Shown: positions 35,732-45,204, counted from the stretch's first letter. The stretch: 64,000 bases of DNA from Pantoea alhagi (GCF_002101395.1 NZ_CP019706.1:3906001-3970000), one strand, 5' to 3'. Notes: generated from the sequence alone by a model not told the origin. Numbers and translations are program-made.

Positions 35732-36103
35732 GTCAGAACAACCACGGGTGATGAAGGGAATATTATATGTAACAGCTACATAAAAGTATTAATTACATAT
35801 GCGTATATTACAGATCATTCAGGCGCTTAATTATCAGCGCAGAACAGAACAAAAAAATTCTGCTTGATGATGACCCACAGAATAGCCAGCATTTCATCCA
35901 TGAATTTATCAGAAACCCTTTTGAATCTTTCCATTTTCGACGCCCGTGTCTACTGCACAGAACTATTCCCGCGCATCTTACTTCGGCAGAATCAACGACG
36001 TCAACGGTAACATTCAGCCTACGCTGTGATTTTTTACCGGCACGATAGCATCAATGATCGGCCGAATAAAAACATACAACTTTCTTATGTGTAGCGGCTA
36101 AAG
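35732..36103. other. AT-rich stretch without recognisable gene
   Basis: No complete gene, RNA or mobile element was seen. A 34-codon frame ending near 36029 (SYFGRINDVNGNIQ...) looks protein-like but has no start, and may be another gene remnant. Confidence 0.4.
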
Positions 36104-36193
36104 GCCACGCAGCAGAACGCTGCGGCGGCGCTGGAGGATCAGGCGTCCCAGTTCAGCCGCAGCGTGGCAATTTTCAAAATCACCGCGCTATAA
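36104..36193 (+). pseudogene. Remnant of the 3' end of a methyl-accepting chemotaxis protein gene
   Basis: Thirty codons read ATQQNAAAALEDQASQFSRS, then VAIFKITAL and a stop. This is the typical end of Tar/Tsr-like receptors (TQQNA...AAAALE-QA--L--AVAVFKI). A stop codon lies in frame 12 bases upstream and no more of the receptor is visible, so the gene has been deleted except for this tail. It differs from the end of the intact receptor at 2028-3815. Confidence 0.75.
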
Positions 36194-36262
36194 AGCAATA
36201 GCAGGAAAAGCGAGAGGTCGCTTCTCCTGCCTAACGTTAACGGAATAAATTTATACGCGATG

Positions 36263-36463
36263 TTAACGCCAGAACACCCGCTCATCGCTGTCATAAAGCG
36301 GATCGCGCAACGCGCTATAATGTTCGCTCATCAGCACAGGGAAACGTTCTTTATCGCTCAGATGAAGCGGGTGTCGTCCCGGCAAGTTCACTGCAATCAG
36401 GCTTTCCTCAAGAGCATCCAGCGTTTCATCACGCTCGTCAAACAGGCTACGGCTTACTGACAT
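36263..36463 (-). CDS. Small hypothetical protein, 66 residues
   Basis: The start at 36463 (MSVSRSLFDERDETL) has GGAGAG upstream at a normal distance; a longer frame reaches 36499 without support. The protein is acidic in the first half (DERDETLDALEE) and has no signal peptide or membrane helix. Function unknown. Confidence 0.65.
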   Translation of the reverse strand: MSVSRSLFDERDETLDALEESLIAVNLPGRHPLHLSDKERFPVLMSEHYSALRDPLYDSDERVFWR

Positions 36464-36689
36464 CAGTTCTCTCCAGTGAAAATGCATCCTTTTAATCATA
36501 GTAATATCGGACCATTACGCCAAATCAACAGGGTAAACGGTTTTTTTTTCCGATATTTCTCTTATCGTTTTCAGGAGAGCGTGGTTTATATGCTGATGTC
36601 GTTAACTCAAACAGCTCCGTGCTGGCCGTATGTTCTTATGATGCTGAGGGCAGGATGCCCTCTCTGTTCAGCTATTAAGGCAAGGAGAT

Positions 36690-37085
36690 TCAGGCGTTCT
36701 GGTAGAGATCCCAGCGGTTACCATAAATATCTTCAAAAACCACCACTGTCCCATATTCTTCCTGACGCGGCTCTTCACAAAAGTGAACGCCCTTTTCCTT
36801 CATTGAATGATAATCACGCCAGAAGTTATCAGTCTGAAGGAAAAGAAAAACGCGCCCGCCACACTGATCCCCAATAAAAGATCCCTGACGTTCATTAGAT
36901 GCTTTGGCAAGGAGCAGGTTACAGTCGCTTTCCGGGTCAGGCGTCACAACAACCCACCGTTTACCAGGCTGAGGTGTATCTTCAACAAGATGAAAACCTA
37001 ACAGGTCGGTGTAGTATTCGATGGCACGATCATAATCATCTACAACAAGAGCTACATAGCCCAGACATCTCTTCTGCGTTCTCAA
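36690..37085 (-). CDS. VOC (glyoxalase/bleomycin resistance) superfamily protein
   Basis: 131 residues with one paired beta-alpha-beta-beta-beta unit set. The opening LGYVALVVDDYDRAIEYYTDLLGF and the closing VVVFEDIYGNRWDLYQ are typical of VOC proteins; His/Glu metal ligands are only partly evident. The substrate cannot be told. A TTG at 37085 is taken as start, since AAGGAG is about 9 bases upstream and no ATG is available. Confidence 0.85.
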   Translation of the reverse strand: MRTQKRCLGYVALVVDDYDRAIEYYTDLLGFHLVEDTPQPGKRWVVVTPDPESDCNLLLAKASNERQGSFIGDQCGGRVFLFLQTDNFWRDYHSMKEKGVHFCEEPRQEEYGTVVVFEDIYGNRWDLYQNA

Positions 37086-37165
37086 CGTGCCCTTCTCCTT
37101 ATGCGAATATGATCGCTATGCGTTTCTGAAACATCAAAAAGTAACTAACAGTTAGCTGCGAATAA

Positions 37166-38134
37166 TCAACGCCCATTTTTGACACGTACAATATCGGCCA
37201 TAATCGCCAATGCGATCTCTGTGGGTGTCTTACTGCCGATGGGCAGGCCAATGGGGGCATGGATACGTTGTAACGCGCTTTCATCCAGCTCACCGATCCG
37301 ACGCAGACGCGCCAGCCGCTGTTGGCTGTTGCTGGCGGACCCCATGGCTCCCAGATAAAAAGCCGGCGTATTTACCGCTTCCAGCAGCGCCAGATCATCC
37401 ACACGCGGATCGTGCGTGGCGCAGATCACCGCGGTTTGATCGCTTGCGCCATGCAGCTCCAGATAGCGCGCCGGGTGCTGACTGATACAGCGCAAATGCG
37501 GCTGCGGTAAATGATTGTCCTGTAGCTGCTGCCAGAAATCGTCCCGGTGTTCACACACAATCACCTGCATACCCAGCATCAGCGCCAGGCGGAGGCATTC
37601 ACCGGCTACCGCTGAATAGCCCGCCAGCAGCAGCGTCGGCACGCTGCCTACTGATAACGATACGCTGTCATGGTCATAGCACAATGCGCGCGGCACGCGA
37701 TCGCTCCCGGTTTCCAGCTGTGCGCTCTGCCCTATTACAATCTGCTTGCACAGCCGATCGCCGCCCGCCAGCGCCTGCTGCAGTCGCCGGAGATGGCTCA
37801 GGCTGGCTGCGTCCGGCAGCAGCCGCTCAATCAGCACATCCAGCACCCCGCCGCACGGCAGCCGGGTGGATGTTGCCAGCCCGCCTTCACCGTAGCGCAC
37901 TATTTGGCTGGCGGCGTTAAAACTCCCCTGCTGTAAGCGCGCAAGAAAATCCTCTTCAATACAGCCACCGGAGAGCGATCCGCAAAATTGTCCCTGCTGA
38001 TTCGCCACCAGCAGCGCACCGGGCGCGCGCGGCGCCGATCCCCAGCTGTGCAATACGGTACAGAGCCAGACGCACTCCCCCTGCTGATGCCACTGCAGGG
38101 CGCGGTCGATAACCTGTTGATCAAGTGACTGCAT
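37166..38134 (-). CDS. XdhC/CoxI family protein (molybdenum cofactor insertion for xanthine dehydrogenase-type enzymes)
   Basis: 322 residues. The N-terminal XdhC/CoxI domain (WLCTVLHSWGSAPRAPGALL, GSLSGGCIEEDF) is followed by a C-terminal Rossmann-like XdhC_C domain (YLGAMGSASNSQQRL, IHAPIGLPIGSKTPTEIALAI). These proteins bind Mo-cofactor, help its sulfuration and insert it into molybdenum hydroxylases. The stop codon of the upstream MocA-like gene overlaps its start. No molybdenum hydroxylase is in the window. Confidence 0.92.
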   Translation of the reverse strand: MQSLDQQVIDRALQWHQQGECVWLCTVLHSWGSAPRAPGALLVANQQGQFCGSLSGGCIEEDFLARLQQGSFNAASQIVRYGEGGLATSTRLPCGGVLDVLIERLLPDAASLSHLRRLQQALAGGDRLCKQIVIGQSAQLETGSDRVPRALCYDHDSVSLSVGSVPTLLLAGYSAVAGECLRLALMLGMQVIVCEHRDDFWQQLQDNHLPQPHLRCISQHPARYLELHGASDQTAVICATHDPRVDDLALLEAVNTPAFYLGAMGSASNSQQRLARLRRIGELDESALQRIHAPIGLPIGSKTPTEIALAIMADIVRVKNGR

Positions 38135-38694
38135 TATCCCTCTCCCGACAGCATTGACGGCAGATCGACATCGCGTACCACACCCCTGTCCTGCGTCGCC
38201 AGCAGATAAACGTCATGCTGCGCTAACAGCTCACGCGCCGCCGTTTCGCCGCTTAACGCCGCCAGCTGCGCATAACATTCACGGCGAAAGCCCACCGGAT
38301 GACCCGGCTGTCCTTGCCAGCAGGCGCGCACCCGCTGATGTTCCTTCAGCGCCTCTGCCGTCTGTCGTAGCGTTGCCGGACTCAGCCACGGCATATCCGC
38401 CAGCATAATCAGCCAGCCATGCCACTGTGCCGTTGCCTTTACCCCGGCGGCGACAGAGCTGGCGATGCCCGTGCTTGGCAGGATAATCTGGTGTGCGCCG
38501 CCAGTGCAGCGCCGCAGCGCCAGCGGCGCTGGTCTGAGCACCACAGCCACCGGCAGGCCGCTTTCTCTGGCGATACGGTAGCTGCGCGCCAGCATCGGCT
38601 CGCCCTCTATCGGCTCCAGCAGCTTGTGGCGACCGCAGGCGGCGCGATAGCGCGTACTTTCTCCCGCTGCCAGCAGCAAAATCCCCACGGTCAT
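38134..38694 (-). CDS. MocA-like molybdenum cofactor nucleotidyltransferase
   Basis: 186 residues with the nucleotidyltransferase start ILLLAAGESTRYR (LAAGxSxRxG type), followed by the LADMPW metal-binding motif and GHPVGFR. MocA joins CTP to molybdopterin to make the cytosine dinucleotide cofactor. It is directly coupled to xdhC. The enzyme that uses the cofactor must be coded elsewhere. Confidence 0.88.
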   Translation of the reverse strand: MTVGILLLAAGESTRYRAACGRHKLLEPIEGEPMLARSYRIARESGLPVAVVLRPAPLALRRCTGGAHQIILPSTGIASSVAAGVKATAQWHGWLIMLADMPWLSPATLRQTAEALKEHQRVRACWQGQPGHPVGFRRECYAQLAALSGETAARELLAQHDVYLLATQDRGVVRDVDLPSMLSGEG

Positions 38695-38772
38695 AGACGT
38701 CCCGTTGCGTTACGATAAAAGCTAAGCATAGATCGTCGGGAACCAGGCCTGCAAAAATTGGCATCAAAGGAT

Positions 38773-38796
38773 AAAAAAAGGGGCGAGAAACGCCCC
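38773..38796 (-). terminator. Intrinsic terminator of the aldehyde dehydrogenase gene
   Basis: On the minus strand GGGGCG and CGCCCC (38796-38791 with 38785-38780) pair around a 5-base loop and are followed by seven T (38779-38773). Confidence 0.85.
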
Positions 38797-38814
38797 TGAT
38801 GCGGGAAGGCAAGG

Positions 38815-40335
38815 TCAGAAAAAGCCCAGCGGCTCAATGCTGTAGCTCACCAGCAGGTTCTTGGTCTGCTGATAATGATCGAGCATCATTTTGTGGGTTT
38901 CACGGCCAATACCCGATTTTTTATAACCGCCAAACGCCGCATGCGCCGGATAAAGGTGATAACAGTTGGTCCAGACGCGACCCGCTTTGATGGCGCGTCC
39001 GACCCGCCAGGCGCGGTTAATATCGCGCGTCCAGACGCCTGCGCCAAGGCCGTAAATCGAATCGTTGGCAATAGCGATGGCTTCCGCCTCATCTTTGAAG
39101 GTGGTGATGCCCACAACCGGTCCGAAGATCTCTTCCTGAAACACCCGCATACTATTACTGCCTTTCAACAGCGTTGGCTGAATATAGTAGCCGCTTTGCA
39201 GTTGCCCTTCTGTTGGCTCAATGCCGCCGCCGGTCAGGATCTCTGCGCCCTCTTGCTGCGCGATATCCAGATAAGAGAGAATTTTATCGAACTGCTGCTG
39301 CGAAGCCTGCGCGCCGATCATCGTCCCGGTATCGAGCGGATCGCCGCGTCGAATGGTTTTTATCCGCGCCATCACCGCTGCGATAAACGGCTCGTAAATC
39401 GATTCCTGAATCAGCGCGCGCGATGGACAGGTACAAACTTCGCCCTGATTAAGAAAGCCCAGCACCACGCCTTCCGCTGCTTTTTCAATAAAAGAAGGCT
39501 CCGCCTGCATAATATCTTCAAAAAAGATGTTAGGCGATTTACCGCCCAGTTCGACGGTGGACGGGATCAGGTTTTTCGCCGCCAGCTCCAGAATATGGGT
39601 GCCGGTTGCGGTAGAACCGGTAAAGGCGATTTTAGCGATGCGCGGATTGCCCGCCAGCGCTTCGCCCGCCTCGCGACCAAAGCCATGTACCACGTTCAGC
39701 ACGCCCGGCGGCAACAGATCGCCGACCAGCTCAGCAAAAAGCGTGATCGACAGCGGCGTCTGCTCGGCAGGCTTCAGCACCACGCAGTTGCCAGCCGCCA
39801 GTGCCGGTGCCAGTTTCCAGGCCGCCATCAGCAGCGGGAAATTCCACGGGATAATCTGTCCAACCACACCCAGCGGCTCGTGAATATGATAGGCAGCGGT
39901 ATGCTCATCAATTTCCGCCGCCGTGCCCTCCTGCGCACGAATACAGCCGGCAAAATAGCGAAAGTGATCCACCGCCAGCGGCAGATCGGCCGCCAGGGTC
40001 TCACGCACCGGTTTGCCATTATCCCAGGTCTCATGAACTGCAAGACGTTCCAGGTTCTGCTCCAGACGGTCAGCAATTTTCAGCAGCAGCTGAGACCGTA
40101 TCTGCACCGAGGTTTTGCCCCAGCGATCGGCGGCGGCATGCGCGGCGTCCAGCGCATTTTCAATATCCTGCTGGCCGGAGCGCGGGAATTCGCCGATAAC
40201 CGAGCCGTCAACCGGCGACGTATTCGTGAAATAGTCGCCGCTAACCGGCGCAACAAATTCACCGTTGATGTAGTTGCCATAGCGCTGCTGCAGCGTTATC
40301 AGCGAATCTTTATATCCGGGCCAGGCGTAGCGCAT
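38815..40335 (-). CDS. aldB: NAD(P)-dependent aldehyde dehydrogenase, AldB/ExaC type
   Basis: 506 residues. The order of motifs matches E. coli AldB: IIPWNFPLLMA, AFTGSTATGTHIL, the general base in VELGGKSPNIFF, the nucleophile in NQGEVCTCPSRAL, EEIFGPVVG and the C-terminal SGIGRETHKMMLDHYQQTK. It oxidises acetaldehyde and related aldehydes to acids. The symbol is by similarity and ExaC is equally apt. It stands alone with its own terminator. Confidence 0.92.
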   Translation of the reverse strand: MRYAWPGYKDSLITLQQRYGNYINGEFVAPVSGDYFTNTSPVDGSVIGEFPRSGQQDIENALDAAHAAADRWGKTSVQIRSQLLLKIADRLEQNLERLAVHETWDNGKPVRETLAADLPLAVDHFRYFAGCIRAQEGTAAEIDEHTAAYHIHEPLGVVGQIIPWNFPLLMAAWKLAPALAAGNCVVLKPAEQTPLSITLFAELVGDLLPPGVLNVVHGFGREAGEALAGNPRIAKIAFTGSTATGTHILELAAKNLIPSTVELGGKSPNIFFEDIMQAEPSFIEKAAEGVVLGFLNQGEVCTCPSRALIQESIYEPFIAAVMARIKTIRRGDPLDTGTMIGAQASQQQFDKILSYLDIAQQEGAEILTGGGIEPTEGQLQSGYYIQPTLLKGSNSMRVFQEEIFGPVVGITTFKDEAEAIAIANDSIYGLGAGVWTRDINRAWRVGRAIKAGRVWTNCYHLYPAHAAFGGYKKSGIGRETHKMMLDHYQQTKNLLVSYSIEPLGFF

Positions 40336-40455
40336 ACCGATTCTCCTGTGGTGTTAGATAACAAACAAGTAACTATTTATTAACATGGCCGAGTGCAGCA
40401 GCTTTGTCAGTTGCCACAGGAGAAAAGTGTGAGCGCGGCGGAAAGATTCAGCGCC

Positions 40456-41169
40456 TCAGGCGCTAAGCTGCTCGCGCTGACGCAGGCTTTGCCAGAAACG
40501 CTGTAAAATCAGACGTGGCTGATGGGTATCCGGCTGAGCGGCAGGATTAAAATCCGCGCCCTCCGGCAGACAGGCCTGCATAATGTGCGCGTCAAATTCG
40601 GGATGAAACTGCACCGATAGCGCATGCGGTCCGTAACGGATGATCTGGCAATCATCACCGTCGGAGCGAGCCAGCACGCGCGCGCCGGGCGGTGGCGTCA
40701 GCACCGTCTGACGATGGGAGAGCCAGACCGAAAAGCGGGAGGGCAGCGCCTGCAGCAGCGGATCGGACTGCGTGCCAGGCTGCAACGCGATCGGCAGCGC
40801 GCCCCGCTCCCAGCCGCGCGGGTTATCGCCCACCTCACCGCCCAGCGCATAAGCCATGAGCTGATGACCATAGCAAACGCCAAACAGCGGCAGCGCCTGT
40901 TCCATTGCCGCGCGCAGCCAGGCGGCGGTGCGCTCGCTCCATTCGGCGTGGTCGGTTACCATCGCCCAGGAGCCGCTCAGAATAGCGCCGCTGATGGCAG
41001 AGAACTCAGGCAGCGTTTCACCCAGGTCGGGGCGGCAGATAATATAGTCGTGGGGCGTGAGATCCAGCGCATCAATAAACCAGCGCGCCTGTTCGCCAAT
41101 ACGTTCGCGCACCGGCGCGGGAGGCCGTTCAAGCTGGATAATCGCAAGAGGATGCTGCGTGCAGGTCAT
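40456..41169 (-). CDS. Class I glutamine amidotransferase-like protein
   Basis: 237 residues with the GATase1 triad region: the nucleophile Cys in LFGVCYGHQLMAYALGG and His-Glu in VQFHPEFD. It resembles the free-standing GuaA-like amidotransferases such as E. coli YfeJ. The synthetase partner and substrate are unknown. It is divergent from eamA. Confidence 0.9.
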   Translation of the reverse strand: MTCTQHPLAIIQLERPPAPVRERIGEQARWFIDALDLTPHDYIICRPDLGETLPEFSAISGAILSGSWAMVTDHAEWSERTAAWLRAAMEQALPLFGVCYGHQLMAYALGGEVGDNPRGWERGALPIALQPGTQSDPLLQALPSRFSVWLSHRQTVLTPPPGARVLARSDGDDCQIIRYGPHALSVQFHPEFDAHIMQACLPEGADFNPAAQPDTHQPRLILQRFWQSLRQREQLSA

Positions 41170-41370
41170 ACCGAATCCTTTTCCTGTTACGGGAGCGTTT
41201 CGGTTGCACAGTATTGCAGCTCTGTCGGGGACTGTCTCATAACTTTTTCTGAGACTTGAGTGCGAACTGATAATAAGCAGGCAAAGAAAACCGCCGCGCT
41301 AAGGCTTGTCTGTGTGTCGATACCTGTCATGATAGTTAATGATTTATTGCAGACAATTAAGGATGGTGTT

Positions 41371-42270
41371 GTGACTCTGCGTCATTTTTTTCTGGTGTTG
41401 ATGGTTGTCTCCATTTGGGCATTTAATAACGTGGCCATTAAATGGGGCCTGCTGGATCTGCCGCCGTTATTTATGACCTTTATGCGCTTCGTAGTCGTTG
41501 CGCTGGTACTCATCCCCTTTACCCGTATCACCCGCGCTCAGTTGCCCTGGCTGGCGGCGCTGGCATTTACCTTTGGTTTTATGCATTTCTCCCTGCTGTT
41601 TGTCGGTATCAGCTACACCGATGCCGGTACCGGCGCGGTGCTGGTCCAGCTGGGCACGCCAATTGCCATGTTGCTCGCCTGGGTGATCCTGAAAGAAAAG
41701 TTAACACTGATGCAATTATCTGGCATCGCTATCTCTCTTAGCGGCGTGGTGGTATTAACCGGCAGCCCAACGATCCCCAACTGGTGGGTGCTGGCGCTGC
41801 TGCTGACCAGCGCATGCGGCTGGGCCATCAGCAACCTGATTGTCAAAAAAGCGCCGCCAATCAAACCGTTAACCATGACCGGCTGGCTGTCGTTTATGGC
41901 GATCCCCATCGTAGGCGTAACCTCATGGCTGACCGAAGCGCATCAGATTGACGCGCTCCTGCACGCCTCATGGCGTGGCTGGTTCGGCATTTTGTATAGC
42001 GCTATCGCCTCTTCCGTTGTGGCCTATTCGCTCTGGTATGCGCTGCTGAAAAAATATAACGTCAATCTGCTGATGCCCTATTCGCTGCTAACGCCGGTGC
42101 TGGCAGTGATTATGGGCGTGCTGGTGCTGGGCGACAGCATGAATATGTTTAAAATTATTGGCTCGCTGCTGGTTATTTGTGGCACCGCTATCGCAGTAAT
42201 CAATATCCGTCGTTTACGTATGCATGCCCGTTTTCCCCGTTTGCCGCTACGGCGTAAGCGTCAGCCGTAA
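41371..42270 (+). CDS. eamA: EamA-type DMT exporter (O-acetylserine/cysteine exporter)
   Basis: 299 residues, the same length as E. coli EamA, with ten membrane helices in two EamA repeats (VSIWAFNNVAIKWGLLDLPP; later SVVAYSLWYALLKKYN). E. coli EamA exports cysteine pathway metabolites. The GTG at 41371 has AAGGA 8 bases upstream; the longer frame from 41260 adds an unsupported 37 residues. Similarity to EamA is convincing for family, less so for substrate. Confidence 0.85.
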   Translation: MTLRHFFLVLMVVSIWAFNNVAIKWGLLDLPPLFMTFMRFVVVALVLIPFTRITRAQLPWLAALAFTFGFMHFSLLFVGISYTDAGTGAVLVQLGTPIAMLLAWVILKEKLTLMQLSGIAISLSGVVVLTGSPTIPNWWVLALLLTSACGWAISNLIVKKAPPIKPLTMTGWLSFMAIPIVGVTSWLTEAHQIDALLHASWRGWFGILYSAIASSVVAYSLWYALLKKYNVNLLMPYSLLTPVLAVIMGVLVLGDSMNMFKIIGSLLVICGTAIAVINIRRLRMHARFPRLPLRRKRQP

Positions 42271-42330
42271 CAGGAAAAAAAGTCCATCCATTGCTAAGGT
42301 GAAAGAGAGAATGAACTGAGGGAGAAGGAT

Positions 42331-43707
42331 ATGGATAGCAACCTGGCGGCACTTTTCTGGCAGCAGCTGTGGCATGCTCTAAAGGGAGAGATATCGCCCC
42401 CACCCATGATCCTGCAGGGATATGAAGTCTTTGCATCAGCTTTTCCGGTGAGTGAACTTGCCGCCACCAGCATGGCGCTGGCGGCGCAGTCCGCTGCGGG
42501 CCTGGTTGGCAATCCTGAAAAGGTCACGGTTGATATCCGTCTCGCCTCACGCTGGTTCCAGCGCACTTTTCGTCCGATAAACCGTCCGCTGCCTGTCGCC
42601 TGGGATGTTTTCGCAGGTGATTACGCTACCGCTGACGGCTGGATCCGTTTGCACACCAATGCGCCGCATCACCGTCAGGCAATGGAGCGCGTGCTGGGAA
42701 AACAGGCGGACCGTGCGGCGCTGGCAAAAGTGGTTGCCGGCTGGCAAAAACAGACGCTTGAGCAGGCCATCATTGATGCCGGCGGCTGTGCTGCAGAGAT
42801 GCGCACTTTGGCTGAATGGCAGCAGCATCCGCAGGGGAAATGCGTGGCGCAGGAGCCGCTAATTGCCTGGGAAACGCAGACGCAGGGCGCGCCGCCCGCA
42901 TGGCCTCTTCCGATCGCACGCCCGTTACGGGGCGTTAAGGTGCTGGATTTAACGCGCGTTATCGCCGGACCGGTGGCCACCCGCTTTCTGGCCGGGCTGG
43001 GCGCTGAAGTGCTGCGTCTCGATCCTCCTGACTGGGAGGAGCCTTCACTGGAAGAGGAGATGATGCAGGGCAAACGCTGCGCCCGGCTCGATTTAAAAAG
43101 CGCGCAGGGGCGACAGCAGTTTGAACAGCTGCTGGCACAGGCAGATGTACTGGTACATGGCTATCGCGCCGATGCGCTGGAAAAACTGGGTTACGACAGT
43201 ACCCGTCGGCAACAGTTGGCGCCCGGACTGGTGGATGTCAGCCTGAATGCCTGGGGCTGGAGCGGCCCCTGGCGCAATCGACGCGGTTATGACAGTCTGG
43301 TGCAGATGGCCTGCGGCATCGCCGATGCGGGCCAACGCTGGCAGGCTGCCGATGCGCCATCTCCCCTGCCGGTTCAGGCGCTGGATCATGCAACGGGTTA
43401 TCTGATGGCGGCGGCCGTGCTGGAAGGCATGCGCCGACGCATCGCGCATCGCTCCGGCATAACGGCCCGGCTCTCTCTGGCGCGCACCGCGCATCTGCTG
43501 ACTTCCCATCCTTACGCAGCCAACACAGCAGCGACTGGCCCTGGCCCGACGCAGCCGCACGATGAAAGCGATACGCTGGAACTCACCCCGCTGGGCATGG
43601 GTTACCGGCTGCGGCCACCGCTATGGCTGCCCGGTACCCCGCTGCTCTGGTCACGCAGCGGCAGCCCGCTGGGTTCAGCCTCCGCCAACTGGTTGCCAGA
43701 CCGGTAG
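42331..43707 (+). CDS. CaiB/BaiF family CoA transferase
   Basis: 458 residues. The family III CoA-transferase core is in the second half (PLRGVKVLDLTRVIAGPVATRFLAGLGAEV, with the Asp/Tyr region RGYDSLVQMACGIAD). The first 190 residues repeat the fold in diverged form, as in fused family members. The substrate is unknown. AGGAG... lies before the ATG, and eamA ends 60 bases upstream in the same direction. Confidence 0.9.
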   Translation: MDSNLAALFWQQLWHALKGEISPPPMILQGYEVFASAFPVSELAATSMALAAQSAAGLVGNPEKVTVDIRLASRWFQRTFRPINRPLPVAWDVFAGDYATADGWIRLHTNAPHHRQAMERVLGKQADRAALAKVVAGWQKQTLEQAIIDAGGCAAEMRTLAEWQQHPQGKCVAQEPLIAWETQTQGAPPAWPLPIARPLRGVKVLDLTRVIAGPVATRFLAGLGAEVLRLDPPDWEEPSLEEEMMQGKRCARLDLKSAQGRQQFEQLLAQADVLVHGYRADALEKLGYDSTRRQQLAPGLVDVSLNAWGWSGPWRNRRGYDSLVQMACGIADAGQRWQAADAPSPLPVQALDHATGYLMAAAVLEGMRRRIAHRSGITARLSLARTAHLLTSHPYAANTAATGPGPTQPHDESDTLELTPLGMGYRLRPPLWLPGTPLLWSRSGSPLGSASANWLPDR

Positions 43708-43790
43708 CGGTTTGGTTTTGCCGTGCCGGGACTTACTGCGTTTTAGCTGCAGGTAAAGCGCCTGGCCAGAAAACAGCGACAGGTGCGTAA

Positions 43791-44372
43791 TTACGCTTCG
43801 TCTTCGCCCTCTTCTTCTGCTTCCTCTTCCGCTTCTGCCAGCTCTTCACGCATCGCCTGCAGCGCTTCGCGGCTTAATGCCGCCAGCGTACGATAAAAAC
43901 CGCTGGTGGCGTGCGCTTCAACCTTGCCGAGAAACGCGCCGCACCAGGGCAGCAGATACTCATCAAACAGTGCGATCTGCGCCTGAATCTCATCTTCCTG
44001 CGCCTGATCTTCCAGCCAGGAGGCTGCCAGCAGTAATGCGCCAAAGTGATCGGCTGGCGCATCGCTCAGCGGCATACCGCGCTGTTGTAAAAAAGCGCGC
44101 ACCTCTGCCTCTGCCGGACCATCCTGCCACTGCGAGCCATAAGGCGGCACGCTGCAGTCGCTGCCGACGAACAGCGCATTGTAATCGGCGGCCAGCGCCT
44201 GGGGATCGGCGTGCTGTTGCAGACGCGTCAGCAGTTCATCCTGCTCCAGCGGCCAGTTCTGTTGCAGCTTACCTTCACGGATCAGCGTAAACAGCGGCAC
44301 CAGCAGCGGATCCTGCGGCTGCCGATTAAACAGCGAGCCAAGCACGCGGCAGATGATGGAAAACTCATTCAT
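43791..44372 (-). CDS. ycdY: TorD/YcdY family chaperone
   Basis: 193 residues of the all-helical TorD/DmsD fold, including the conserved DYNALFVG...VPPYGSQW and DHFGALLLAASWL. E. coli YcdY acts as a chaperone for YcdX. The C-terminus is an unusual acidic tail, 20 residues rich in Glu. It lies 35 bases after ycdX in the same direction, as in E. coli. Confidence 0.93.
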   Translation of the reverse strand: MNEFSIICRVLGSLFNRQPQDPLLVPLFTLIREGKLQQNWPLEQDELLTRLQQHADPQALAADYNALFVGSDCSVPPYGSQWQDGPAEAEVRAFLQQRGMPLSDAPADHFGALLLAASWLEDQAQEDEIQAQIALFDEYLLPWCGAFLGKVEAHATSGFYRTLAALSREALQAMREELAEAEEEAEEEGEDEA

Positions 44373-44407
44373 TACTTTCAGTCCGTTCAGAGGTTAAGAC
44401 GCCGCCG

Positions 44408-45145
44408 TTAAAAGTCAGCAAACGCGTCGAGAGGCTTCCCGCCCCGCATTTCCAGAAAATCGAGCAGGCGGCGCGGTGTGACATTTAACACGCGTTCCTC
44501 CGGAAAATCCACCTCGCGCGCAATACGCAGGCAATGCTCAAAATTTCCCAGCGTAAAAGCAGTATGGGAATCGGAGCCAAATGCCAGCCATCCGCCCGCC
44601 TCTTTCACCGCCGCGGCGATGGCGCGACAGTTCGGCTCGCTGCCGGGGCGCGAATGGGTAAAGGAGGAGTTGTTTATCTCCAGCGCCACCTGATATTTCG
44701 CTGCCGCTTCGGCAATTGCCGGAATATCGACCGGAAACTTCGGGTTACCGGGATGACTGATAATATGCACATTACCGCTGGCCATGGTGGCGATCATCGC
44801 TTCGGTATGGGTCGCTTTATCCTGCGGCGCAAACACCGGTTCATGAAAACCGGCCACCACTAAATCCATCGCATCCAGCATGCGTCCGGTGCAGTCGATC
44901 TCGCCAGCGGTGTTTTTGATATTGGCTTCAATACCGCGCAGGATGCCCACGCCATCTACCACGCGCGGCCAGACGTGCATATTGATAAAGTGCCAGTAGT
45001 GCGGCGCATCGGCCATATCGGGGCCATGATCGGTGATAGCGAACAGTTTGATGCCGTTCTGTTTTGCGACAGCGATATAGTCATGTAGCGTACTGTATGC
45101 GTGGGTGCTGGCTACAGTGTGCATATGTAAATCAACAGGGTACAT
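44408..45145 (-). CDS. ycdX: PHP-family phosphatase YcdX
   Basis: 245 residues starting MYPVDLHMHTVAST. The PHP-domain metal ligands are seen in DLHMHT, ITDHGPDM, IISHPGNP and GSDSHTAF, so a trinuclear zinc site is expected. The E. coli protein is a phosphatase implicated in swarming. Middle gene of ghrA-ycdX-ycdY. Confidence 0.96.
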   Translation of the reverse strand: MYPVDLHMHTVASTHAYSTLHDYIAVAKQNGIKLFAITDHGPDMADAPHYWHFINMHVWPRVVDGVGILRGIEANIKNTAGEIDCTGRMLDAMDLVVAGFHEPVFAPQDKATHTEAMIATMASGNVHIISHPGNPKFPVDIPAIAEAAAKYQVALEINNSSFTHSRPGSEPNCRAIAAAVKEAGGWLAFGSDSHTAFTLGNFEHCLRIAREVDFPEERVLNVTPRRLLDFLEMRGGKPLDAFADF

Positions 45146-45204
45146 TTAAGGCCTTCTCCTTCAGATTGGGCAAGGGCCGCGCCTTGCCATCGTAATGGTT
45201 ACGG

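Noticed and set aside
35928..36032. Protein-like frame ending SYFGRINDVNGNIQ
   Set aside because: No start codon and no family recognised; could be a gene remnant, but evidence is too weak for a feature.
38875..40383. 502-codon plus-strand frame opposite the aldehyde dehydrogenase
   Set aside because: Arg/His-rich product with no domains, antisense to a well supported enzyme.
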